A stretch of DNA of 55,353 bases. Source: Lentisphaerota bacterium (GTDB lineage Bacteria; Verrucomicrobiota; Lentisphaeria; Oligosphaerales; JABHEG01). The stretch covers positions 1-55,353 of the forward strand of contig JABHEG010000254.1 in NCBI GenBank assembly GCA_018676675.1, written 5' to 3'. Below the pieces are notes generated by a model, which was not told the DNA's origin, ran no database searches, and was given only the letters and a program-made list of their open reading frames with translations. Below are positions 41,823 to 49,775 of this stretch, piece after piece (position 1 is the stretch's first letter; each line of letters opens with the position of its first letter). Made by a program: the position numbers and the translations under genes.

Positions 41823-43361
41823 ATGAGACGATTCAGAGCCACAGCCTCGCTTCTCGTCGCCATCGCCAGCATGAGCGCTGTCACTGCCACGCACGCCGCC
41901 GCGGCCGCCTGGACGATTGATAGCCAAACGGAGTGGAAGGCAGGCCTCGCCGAACAGGCCAACCTGGAGATCAAAGATGGCTTCGCGGCGCCGACCTCGA
42001 AAGAAGCGACACTCCAGAGCGTCATCAAGCGTTTTGACAAGAAGACCGCCGCCCATTCCATCACGTTCCAGCAGTCGCCCGTGTGGGAGAACTGGGAACC
42101 GGCGGGGAATATTGGTACCAGAAGCATGGCGGACGCGCCCGTTCTGCTGAGTCTCGGGCCGGACAACTACTGGATGTTTGCCCGCTACAGCCGGGGGCGG
42201 CGGCGGAAGAAGGGCCAGCCGGCTAAGCCCGACCCAGCATTCACACCCACCGCAGCCACTCTTGAGGGCTTCGATCTACCGCTGCAGACAACGAAGCACG
42301 CGAATCAGTTCAATGCGCCGGGGGGGCTCAAGCGCAGCCTGGGCGGCTACCATGCCTGGCAAAGTCGTGACATGGTCAACTGGGTCCATCACGGCCCGAT
42401 CACGGAGGGGTTTGCGCGATGGATGACGACCGCCGAGTATGCCGACGGCAAGGCGTACTTTTACTACGACTTCCCGAATGACCAGGATCCGCACGTGTAC
42501 GTGGACGACAACTTGACCGACGGCATCCCCGGCAAGAACATGGGCCTGGCCTTCAAAGACCCCTCGCATGGCTCGGACTGTTCGTTCATCCGCGATCTGG
42601 ACGGGGATTTCCACGTGATCTACGAAAACTGGAACCCGATCAACGCCAGGACCCACGCCTGGGACTCACCCCTGGCCGGGCATGCGGTGAGCAAGGACGG
42701 TCTCAAGAACTTCACGATCCTGGCGCCGGCCGTTGACGAACGCACGAAACCCACGGGCAAAACCGGGACGTACAACCACCCGCATTGGACCAAGGAGGAT
42801 CCCGAGAACTTCAAGACCAATGTCGCGGAATACGAAATCCATGAGCCGGAGCAAGAGGCGTTCGGCGACTGGGCCGCTATCTGCATTGGCGGCCAGTACT
42901 ATCTGTTTGGCGACTACGATTCCCCCGAACACGGCCAGCCAATGCGTGTCGCGTGGTTTACCTCGTCGACCTTGGCCAAGCAGTTCACCTTCTGCGGGAG
43001 TATCGGCAAAGGCCACCCCGACCCCGACGTCTGTTTCGCAGAGGGCCGTTTCTATCTGGCGACACAGCAGCGCGAAGACTTCGTGAGCCCGGGGCCGTGG
43101 GTTGAGAGCGTCGAGGTCCGAGTCGGTGTGGACACAGACGGCGACAATGGGATCGACCAGTGGACCGACTGGCAGACCACCTCCGAGCGCTACGACTACA
43201 CCCCGGGCTTCGCAAAACAGGTAAAGAAAACTGCCGCATCGCTGGATCTGTCGGGGTTGCCCAAGGGATACGGTTTTCAGTTTGAGGTCAAGTTGACCGA
43301 CACTACCGAGAACCAATCCAAACCGATCTTGGACAGTGTCATCATGTCCTTTGCCCCATAG
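41823..43361 (+). CDS. Stand-alone propeller glycosidase-like protein
   Basis: A 512-residue exported protein (signal ATASLLVAIASMSAVTATHA) that is homologous over its whole length to the C-terminal half of the sulfatase fusion at 31182-34220. Shared blocks include YYDFPNDQDPH, PGKNMGLA, DPSHGSDC, DSPLAGHAVS and GHPDPD. HAWQSRDMVNWV resembles the S-x-D-x-x-N-W strand of GH43/GH117 propellers; I cannot name the family with certainty. A basic loop SRGRRRKKGQPAKP (residues ~123-136) is absent from the fused copy. The family's enzymatic role is inferred from fold and context. Confidence 0.72.
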   Translation: MRRFRATASLLVAIASMSAVTATHAAAAAWTIDSQTEWKAGLAEQANLEIKDGFAAPTSKEATLQSVIKRFDKKTAAHSITFQQSPVWENWEPAGNIGTRSMADAPVLLSLGPDNYWMFARYSRGRRRKKGQPAKPDPAFTPTAATLEGFDLPLQTTKHANQFNAPGGLKRSLGGYHAWQSRDMVNWVHHGPITEGFARWMTTAEYADGKAYFYYDFPNDQDPHVYVDDNLTDGIPGKNMGLAFKDPSHGSDCSFIRDLDGDFHVIYENWNPINARTHAWDSPLAGHAVSKDGLKNFTILAPAVDERTKPTGKTGTYNHPHWTKEDPENFKTNVAEYEIHEPEQEAFGDWAAICIGGQYYLFGDYDSPEHGQPMRVAWFTSSTLAKQFTFCGSIGKGHPDPDVCFAEGRFYLATQQREDFVSPGPWVESVEVRVGVDTDGDNGIDQWTDWQTTSERYDYTPGFAKQVKKTAASLDLSGLPKGYGFQFEVKLTDTTENQSKPILDSVIMSFAP

Positions 43362-43375
43362 CGTGCCAAGCACCA

Positions 43376-43401
43376 GACAACAGCAAACAACACGGACGAC
43401 T
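43376..43401 (+). promoter_or_regulatory. Degenerate match to the shared 39-bp element
   Basis: GACAAC (43376-43381) and GGACGACT (43394-43401) stand at the same spacing as in the copy at 26377-26415, with ACAACAC between them shifted by one base. The match ends 4 bases before the GH29 start, too close for a promoter, so it is either a relic or chance. Confidence 0.25.
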
Positions 43402-43405
43402 TACC

Positions 43406-45154
43406 ATGACCATGAAACACCCTGATATGACGTGGTGGCGGGACGCCCGCTTCGGAATGTTCATCCACTGGGGGCTCTACTCCATCCCGGCCGGTGAGTG
43501 GCGCGGGGAACGGGTCCCGAGGGCCGCCGAATGGATCATGAACCGCGCACAAATCCCGGTCTGCGAGTACGAGAAACTCGCAGCCCAGTTCAATCCGTTG
43601 GACTTTGATGCCGATGCGATCGCAGGACTTGCGAAAGAGGCCGGGATGAGATACCTGGTCATCACCGCCAAACACCACGACGGCTTCGCGCTCTTCAAGT
43701 CCAATGCGTCCTCCTATAACGTGGTGGATGCCACGCCGTTCAAGCGCGACATCATCGGCGAGTTGGCGGCGGCCTGCGACCGACAGGGCATCCGTTTCGG
43801 GGTCTACTATTCGCAGGCACAGGACTGGCACCACCCGGACGCCGCCGGAAACACCTGGGATTGGCCGGATGACAGCAAGAAGGACTTCCGCAAGTTCCTG
43901 GACGAGCTCGTGTTCCCGCAGGTAGACGAGCTGCTGACCAACTACGGGCGCATGTCCGTGCTCTGGTTCGACACGCCACGCACAATCACCGCAGATCAGT
44001 CCCGCGAGTTGCTCGCGTTCGTGCGCGACAAGCAGCCGGAATGCATCGTCAACAGTCGACTCGGCCCGGGCGGCGGCAGTGAGTGGGGCGACTTCGTGTC
44101 GCTGCGGGACAATGAAGTGCCCACCATGCCGCTCGAAGAAAACGGCGAAACCTGCGCTACCCTCAACGGAACCTGGGGATACTCCAAGTTCGATGCCACA
44201 TGGAAAACTCCCGACCAGCTGACACGCTTGCTGGCGGATATTGCGGCGAAGAACGCCAACTACCTGCTCAACATCGGCCCGGATCACTTGGGGCGTGTTC
44301 CCGAACGGAGTGCCCGGATTCTGCGGGAGGTCGGCGACTGGCTCCAAACCAACGGGGAAGCCGTCTACAAAACACAGCCAACCCCGTTCCCGCTCAACTT
44401 CGACTGGGGAGCCGTGACCCGGCGACCAGGCAAGCTGTACTTCCATGTCTTTGATCAGAGCGTCCGTGAACTCAAGGTCGTCGCTCTGCAGAACCAAGTC
44501 ACGCGTGCGGCCTTCCTGGACACCCCGGACACGCTCTGTACGGTACGGCAGACACCCATCGGGACAGACCAGCGCCTGATCGAGACAGCCATTGAAGTAA
44601 GCGAGTCGACGGGCACAGCTCCACATCGCGTCCTTGCCCTGGAGATAAACGGCGATGCGGACGTGGCCCCGGGCATCGTCCAACAACCCGATGGCAGCAT
44701 CACTCTCGAAAGCCTGGCCGCGGTCAATGCGGCGACTGGCGCGCCCATTGCCCCTGCCATCATGGCCCGGGGGGCGGTAGCGCGGTCACTTGACGAGGGT
44801 ATTCGTCTGTCCTGGCAGTTCGAGGTACTGAAGCCGGGAACGTTCCGTATCTCCGCGGACTGCGCAACCGGTCGCTATACCGACCATGGCGGTCAGAAGG
44901 TCGTCGACACTGGGCACAAGGTGGTCGTTGAGGTGAACGGGCAGGCGATCCCCGCCGTGATCCGGGAGGATGCACGGCAGCCCATCCGCGGCAACGCCCA
45001 CTGGCTCTGCATCACGAGCGGGATCGGCACTGCGCACTTCGATGCCCCGGGCCGCACCACGCTGACGCTGGCCGTCAACAAGATAGTCAGCGGCAAAGGC
45101 GGCGGCTTCATCCTCCGGAACATCAGGCTGACGCCGGAGGGATGCCCTCGATGA
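43406..45154 (+). CDS. GH29 alpha-L-fucosidase with C-terminal beta domain
   Basis: A 582-residue GH29 enzyme. ARFGMFIHWGLYSIP, TAKHHDGFALF and VLWFDTPR are diagnostic, with nucleophile D189. NYLLNIGPD ends the barrel. After ~450 residues comes a beta-sandwich region (LSWQFEVLKPGTFRISAD to the end) often attached to bacterial fucosidases. No signal peptide is visible and there is no clear ribosome site ahead of ATG 43406. It follows the propeller glycosidase gene by 44 bp and overlaps the start of a sulfatase remnant by 4 bp. It resembles the fucosidase at 35368 more than the one at 1036. Confidence 0.92.
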   Translation: MTMKHPDMTWWRDARFGMFIHWGLYSIPAGEWRGERVPRAAEWIMNRAQIPVCEYEKLAAQFNPLDFDADAIAGLAKEAGMRYLVITAKHHDGFALFKSNASSYNVVDATPFKRDIIGELAAACDRQGIRFGVYYSQAQDWHHPDAAGNTWDWPDDSKKDFRKFLDELVFPQVDELLTNYGRMSVLWFDTPRTITADQSRELLAFVRDKQPECIVNSRLGPGGGSEWGDFVSLRDNEVPTMPLEENGETCATLNGTWGYSKFDATWKTPDQLTRLLADIAAKNANYLLNIGPDHLGRVPERSARILREVGDWLQTNGEAVYKTQPTPFPLNFDWGAVTRRPGKLYFHVFDQSVRELKVVALQNQVTRAAFLDTPDTLCTVRQTPIGTDQRLIETAIEVSESTGTAPHRVLALEINGDADVAPGIVQQPDGSITLESLAAVNAATGAPIAPAIMARGAVARSLDEGIRLSWQFEVLKPGTFRISADCATGRYTDHGGQKVVDTGHKVVVEVNGQAIPAVIREDARQPIRGNAHWLCITSGIGTAHFDAPGRTTLTLAVNKIVSGKGGGFILRNIRLTPEGCPR

Positions 45155-45351
45155 ATTCAGAAACTCGCAGACCCAATATCGTGCGTGTACTGACGGACGA
45201 TCGGGGGCCTGGGGATTTGGGGTGTACAGAAAACGCCGTGGTTTCGGCTATGTCCGCAAGCCCGGGGCCGGGGCGTTCAGGACGCTGTCCAGCGTGGTCC
45301 ACACCTCCCTGTTCCCCGAGCAGGACGCGTATCGCCTCGGTCTCCGGGTGA
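45151..45351 (+). pseudogene. Truncated sulfatase remnant
   Basis: The ATG overlaps the fucosidase stop (ATGA), as in a normal operon junction. The first ~25 residues (RPNIVRVLTDDRGPGDLGC) match the sulfatase N terminus, but with Arg at two usually fixed positions. Homology then ends, before any C-x-P-x-R site, and the frame stops after 66 codons. This is the 5' end of a deleted or decayed sulfatase that once closed the operon. Confidence 0.75.
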
Positions 45352-45368
45352 CTGCCGACGCTCCGTAG
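45234..45368 (+). pseudogene. Possible 3' remnant of a second gene
   Basis: In another frame, immediately after the sulfatase fragment, an open stretch of 44 codons reads RRGFGYVRKPGAGAFRTL and ends EQDAYRLGLRVTADAP before a stop. It has the look of a protein C terminus but I do not recognise the family. It may be the far side of a deletion that removed the rest of the sulfatase gene. The region 45369-45478 shows nothing. Confidence 0.3.
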
Positions 45369-45478
45369 TCGCGAACGAGCCTGGCCTTCGCCAGCTGTTC
45401 TGTCGCCCATATCTGAGGAGTGTAACTTCGGTGCCCACTACTCCACAATCGGTAGAGCTCACGCGAACTGCCGGAAGA

Positions 45479-46636
45479 TCACTCCGGGCGTCGGTGACGC
45501 AAGCGGTCGAGAGCGACCGCAGCGACGATGATGGCGCCGGTCACCACTTCCTGCATGAAGGACGGCCACTCCATCTTTGAACACCCCGTGATCACCACGC
45601 GCATGAGCAGCGCCCCAACGATCGTGCCGAGCACTGAGCCCTCGCCCCCGGCCAACGATGCGCCACCGATGACCACTGCAGCGATCACCGCAAGCTCGAA
45701 CCCCATGCCTTCGGTGGCTGACCCCATGTTGATATAGGAGAACTGCATGATCCCGGCGACGCCCGCCAGCGCGATGGCGATGACGTAGATCGTAAGCTTT
45801 GTCCGCGGCACGTTGACGCCGCAGAGGCGCGCCGTCTCCTCATTCGAGCCGATAGCGAAGACGTGGCGTCCGAACGCCGTGTACCGGAGCGTGAGCGCGA
45901 CGACCACGGCCAGGAGAATGAACAGCCACGTTCCCCAGGGCAAACAGCGTGTCGGTCCACTGTCGCCAAACTGCATCAGGGCGTTGACCCAGGTATGCGG
46001 CGGGGAAATGGTCGTTTGCTCCAGCACACCTTTGGCCAGCCCGCGGAAGACCCCCATCATGCCAAGGGTGACAATGAACGGCGAAAGCTCAAGCTTGCCC
46101 AGGCTCACGCGATTGGCGACCCACAGCGCCGCGGCCACCGCGACGCCGGCGAGTACCGCAAGCGGCTGTCCGATGTGTGCCGGCAGCAGCACCACCGCGC
46201 AAAGCACGCCGACAGCCACGGCCACGACTCGGCCGAGATGCCCGATCACCGCGCTGCCGACGGTCACGCCGCAGGCGGCGCCGGTGGCGATGCCGGCCCC
46301 GGCTGCAAGACACCCCGCGAGCACTGGCGGCATGCCGTTCGCCAACGTCCATTCACTGACGCCGCCGATCACCATGGTTGTCAAAGCCAGCACAGCGCCG
46401 ACGGACAAATCGATACCACCGGAGATGATGATCAGCATGGCACCCAGCGCGGCGATGCCGACAATCGTGCTCTGACGCAATACCTCGCGTAACGTTCCCC
46501 ACGTCGAGAACGGCTCGTCCAGCACCAATGGCCGGAGCACCGTAAAAAACACCCACACGGCCAGCAACCCCAGGCACGGTCCGAGCTTCACCAGTACACG
46601 GCGCCATTCGGGCTTCCCTGAATCCAGATCGGCCAT
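45479..46636 (-). CDS. Sugar ABC transporter permease (RbsC type)
   Basis: A 385-residue permease of the ribose/xylose/galactose (BPD_transp_2) family. IISGGIDLSVGAVLAL is the family's conserved segment, and TRYTAFGRHVFAIGSNEETA-type residues (here LRYTAFGRHVFAIGSNEE) and VIGGASLAGGEGSVLGT follow. About ten membrane helices are visible. An extra hydrophobic stretch (VVAVAVGVLCAVVLL) makes it longer than RbsC of E. coli, as often seen in XylH-like members. It is the last gene of a three-gene operon, 1 bp after the ATPase gene. It is the membrane channel for a monosaccharide or small oligosaccharide. Confidence 0.92.
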   Translation of the reverse strand: MADLDSGKPEWRRVLVKLGPCLGLLAVWVFFTVLRPLVLDEPFSTWGTLREVLRQSTIVGIAALGAMLIIISGGIDLSVGAVLALTTMVIGGVSEWTLANGMPPVLAGCLAAGAGIATGAACGVTVGSAVIGHLGRVVAVAVGVLCAVVLLPAHIGQPLAVLAGVAVAAALWVANRVSLGKLELSPFIVTLGMMGVFRGLAKGVLEQTTISPPHTWVNALMQFGDSGPTRCLPWGTWLFILLAVVVALTLRYTAFGRHVFAIGSNEETARLCGVNVPRTKLTIYVIAIALAGVAGIMQFSYINMGSATEGMGFELAVIAAVVIGGASLAGGEGSVLGTIVGALLMRVVITGCSKMEWPSFMQEVVTGAIIVAAVALDRLRHRRPE

Positions 46637-46637
46637 C

Positions 46638-48143
46638 TCATTTCCCCACTGTCGCTGCTAACATGATCTCGTGCTCGGTGGTGTCCGTGACGGCGCGGGC
46701 TTCCTGGAGCACGCCTCGGCACATAACCGCCACCCGATCGCAAATGCCCATGATCTCCGGCAGGTAGCTGGAGATCAACAGGACGGCCTTGCCAGCTTGC
46801 GCCAAGCTGTCGATCTGCGCATAGATCTGGGCCTTGGACGCGACATCAATGCCGCGGGTCGGCTCGTCCAGGAGCAGCAGGTCCACGTCAGCATGCAGCA
46901 ACCGGGCCAGAGCGACTTTCTGTTGGTTGCCACCGGACAGCGAGGACACCGGATCGTGCGGGCTGCCACAGCGGATGGGGATCGAGGAGATCCACGGCCG
47001 GCAAGCTCTGGCCTGGCCGGACGGTGTGACGAAGGGGCCGGGGCCGAGTCCTTTCAAGTGTGGCAGGGTCAAGTTGTCAGCCACACTCAGGCCTGCCGCC
47101 AGTCCCTCGCGGCTACGGTTCTCCGAGACCATCCCGACGCCCTGTCGCCAGCGCATGGCCGCGCTGGCGGCGCCCGAAAAAGCGGCGACACCGATCTCGC
47201 CCTGCTTGATGGGGTCCAGCCCGAACACACAGCGCATGAACTCGGTGCGCCCGGCACCGACAAGCCCGGCGACGCCCACCACTTCGCCCCGATGGACCTC
47301 AAGGCTGGCCTGACTGGGAATGCCACGCGCCCCGGCAAGCTCGGACACCGACAGGAGTACGTCCCGCGGCGTGCGTGGGGAACGGGGGTAGAGATCCTCC
47401 ACGTTGCGCCCGACCATCAGCGCAACGATCCCGCTGTCATCGATCGCCTGGACCTCGCCTGCTCCCACTGACCGGCCATCGCGCAACACCGTGTAGACAT
47501 CGCAGACGGCGCGGACCTCTTCAAGGAAATGCGAGATGAAGATGATGCTGATGCCCTGACCACTGAGCTGCCGAACCAGTTCGAACAGCTTCTCAATATC
47601 CCGGGCGGTCAGGCTGGACGTCGGCTCATCGAGGACGAGGACCTTGCATTCAAGCACGAGAGAACGCGCGATCTCGATCAACTGCTGCTGTGCGTTTGAG
47701 AGTTCCCCGACGACAGTGTCCGGGGCCAGGTCCAGCCCCACGTGGTCAAGAACGTCCCGCGTGCGCTGGCGCATGGCCGCCCAGTCAAGGACCACCCCCC
47801 GCCGAGGCTCGCAACCGAGGAACACGTTCTCACAGACCGACAGGTGCTGCGCCAGAGACAGTTCCTGGTAGATCATCGCGACGCCGGCGGCACGCGCATC
47901 GCGCGGGTTCGTCGGCGCGTAAGCTGCTCCGTCCAGCTCGACCGTCCCCGCGCTTGGGCGGTGCGCGCCGGACAACACCTTGACCAAAGTGCTCTTGCCG
48001 GCGCCGTTTTCGCCGATCAGTGCATGGACCTGCCCGGGGAGCACGGTAAGATCAACCCCGTCAAGGGCGACCGTCGGGCCGAACACCTTGCGGATCCCGC
48101 GCATCCGCAAGCGCGCGGCCGTGCTGTCCGGCGAGCGTACCAC
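46638..48143 (-). CDS. Sugar ABC transporter ATPase (RbsA type, double NBD)
   Basis: A 501-residue protein with two ABC domains in one chain. The first has an intact Walker A (GENGAGKST, residues 44-52), signature LSNAQQQLIEIAR and LVLDEPTSSL. The second has the usual degenerate Walker A (GLVGAGRTEF) with LSGGNQQKVALAR and LLDEPTRGIDV. This is the standard RbsA/MglA/XylG layout. The start is GTG 48143, behind GGGGAAG and 5 bp after the binding-protein gene. It energises the permease encoded next. Confidence 0.92.
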   Translation of the reverse strand: MVRSPDSTAARLRMRGIRKVFGPTVALDGVDLTVLPGQVHALIGENGAGKSTLVKVLSGAHRPSAGTVELDGAAYAPTNPRDARAAGVAMIYQELSLAQHLSVCENVFLGCEPRRGVVLDWAAMRQRTRDVLDHVGLDLAPDTVVGELSNAQQQLIEIARSLVLECKVLVLDEPTSSLTARDIEKLFELVRQLSGQGISIIFISHFLEEVRAVCDVYTVLRDGRSVGAGEVQAIDDSGIVALMVGRNVEDLYPRSPRTPRDVLLSVSELAGARGIPSQASLEVHRGEVVGVAGLVGAGRTEFMRCVFGLDPIKQGEIGVAAFSGAASAAMRWRQGVGMVSENRSREGLAAGLSVADNLTLPHLKGLGPGPFVTPSGQARACRPWISSIPIRCGSPHDPVSSLSGGNQQKVALARLLHADVDLLLLDEPTRGIDVASKAQIYAQIDSLAQAGKAVLLISSYLPEIMGICDRVAVMCRGVLQEARAVTDTTEHEIMLAATVGK

Positions 48144-48148
48144 TGCAA

Positions 48149-49219
48149 CTACTTCCCCGCCGCCTTCAAAATGACACCGATCTTGTCGTCATAGGCAAGC
48201 AGCGCTTCGCGCAGCGCAGGTTCCGCCAGATTGTCTGCCGTCGCGACGAAGGCCCCCGTGTCGACCATGGCCGGGACGGTTTCGCCCTTGAGTTGCTGCA
48301 GCATGGTCAGGACCGCTTTGTACCCCATGTTCTCAGGGCTCTGCAGGACAATGGCACTGACGTCACCTGCGAGAAGGGCCTCGACCAGTGTCGGGTGGGC
48401 ATCGAAGGCGACGAACTTGATCTGCCCCTTCTTGATCTTGCCCGCCTTCATCGCGTCCATCAGAGTCTCGTAAACTCCCAGGCTGGCCGACTGGTTCGAC
48501 GCAAAAATGCCCCCGGCGCGGATGATCGTGTCGAGCATGTTGGTAGCGCGTTCTTTGGCGGCAGCCACGGTACTGCCGGCGTACTGATCGCTGCTGATGA
48601 CCTCGAGGCCAGCGCTCGCAGCCGCCTCCAAAAAGCCCGCTTCCCGACCTTCGGTACTCGCCGAATTCTCCATGTATCGCAGCAGAACCACTTTGCTGTT
48701 ATTGCCAATCGCTTTGGCCAGCGCTTCACCCCCGGCCGCGCCGGCGGCCTTGTTGTCGGTGCCGACGAACGACACAAAATCCTCTCCCTGCACCCCGTTC
48801 AACCCGGAGTCGAAGATCACCACCGGCTTGCCGCTCTTGCCGAACGCCTGAACCGGCGTCAGCAGACTGTCCGCGTTCAGCGGGGCCAGGATCATGCCAT
48901 CCACGGATTCCGTGGCGAAGTTATTGACGATGTTCACCTGCTCCGTGAAGTTGGCCTCGTCCACCGGCGGCGTCCACTTCGCCTTGCAGCCGAACTCTTC
49001 GCTGGCCCGCTTCACACCGCTATGCACCGCTTTCCAGAACGGGTGCGACGCGCCCTTCGGTACCACAGCGATCTTATAGATCTTCTGTGCCGCGCTCCCC
49101 GACTGAATCACGCCCTTTGCGTCCCCGGGCGCGCTTTGCTTCTTGCTACAGCCGGCGAATGCTGCCACCAAGACTGCCGCCAACCCAATCCCCAGTGCGT
49201 TTCTCAGTTGCTCGAACAC
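48149..49219 (-). CDS. Sugar-binding lipoprotein of the ABC transporter
   Basis: A 356-residue periplasmic-binding-protein (RbsB/peripla_BP_4) lipoprotein. FAGC at residues 21-24 is the lipobox, after a short signal. KIAVVPKGASHPFWKAV, DGMILAPLNAD and VAFDAHPTLVEALLAG are typical binding-protein segments. GTG 49219 is chosen because AGGAG lies 7 bases ahead; an ATG at 49240 has no properly spaced site. It is the first gene of the operon, and the palindromic repeat lies about 120 bp upstream. It probably captures a sugar released by the sulfatase/glycosidase enzymes; the sugar is not known. Confidence 0.92.
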   Translation of the reverse strand: MFEQLRNALGIGLAAVLVAAFAGCSKKQSAPGDAKGVIQSGSAAQKIYKIAVVPKGASHPFWKAVHSGVKRASEEFGCKAKWTPPVDEANFTEQVNIVNNFATESVDGMILAPLNADSLLTPVQAFGKSGKPVVIFDSGLNGVQGEDFVSFVGTDNKAAGAAGGEALAKAIGNNSKVVLLRYMENSASTEGREAGFLEAAASAGLEVISSDQYAGSTVAAAKERATNMLDTIIRAGGIFASNQSASLGVYETLMDAMKAGKIKKGQIKFVAFDAHPTLVEALLAGDVSAIVLQSPENMGYKAVLTMLQQLKGETVPAMVDTGAFVATADNLAEPALREALLAYDDKIGVILKAAGK

Positions 49220-49335
49220 GTTCTCTCTCCTGACTGTCATTCCTGTGTGCCCCTGAAGACATTCCCCGGAGCCCTGGCCGAAATGTAAGGTATCGTTCGG
49301 CCAGGAAGCTGCAAACCCAAAGGCATTCCGGAGCG

Positions 49336-49500
49336 ATGGCTCGACGGAGTCTCTCCCTCCAGGGATTCTCTGGCCCATCTGTGTCCGATGGAGGGAGACC
49401 TCCAAGATGGCTCGACGGAGTCTCTCCCTCCAGGGATTCTCTGGCCCATCTGTGTCCGATGGAGGGAGAGACTCCGTCGAGCCGCCTCACACAACTGAGG
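49336..49500. repeat. Palindromic repeat array, right copy
   Basis: Two copies of a 63-bp unit (49336-49398 and 49407-49469, period 71) share the arm GGCTCGACGGAGTC with the array at 1-122. The second copy ends in a perfect 23-bp inverted repeat (49409-49431 with 49461-49483, 29-nt loop). The loop is the reverse complement, with a few changes, of the loop at 71-99. AACTGAGG follows both arrays. From 49501 to 49775 I see no gene, only an inverted repeat CAGTTG-N15-CAACTG (49665-49691). Confidence 0.9.
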
Positions 49501-49775
49501 CATCACTTCCGGAGGCTACCTTGCCGGGCTCAGAGCGATTGCGGGTTGATATGGCATAGGCAATCCGTGACATTGTTCATACACGCAGCCACGCCCGAAA
49601 GTGGGAAGACCGAACGGTTGATCGGATGAGAATGGTGGACCGATGCGAAACGCGCTAAACTGAACAGTTGCCGTGCTGCTGAATTCAACTGGTGTGATGA
49701 GAGAGTCGACACGCATCACCCCGAACTTTGGGTGGCTACAGATCCCCGGTAGATCCGAATGATCAGGAGGCGATT

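Noticed and set aside
46938..47050. Suspected frameshift in the second half of the RbsA-type ATPase
   Set aside because: The segment before LSGGNQQK looked odd, but RCGSPHDPVSSLSGGNQQK continues in the same frame and other frames are no better; it is simple divergence.
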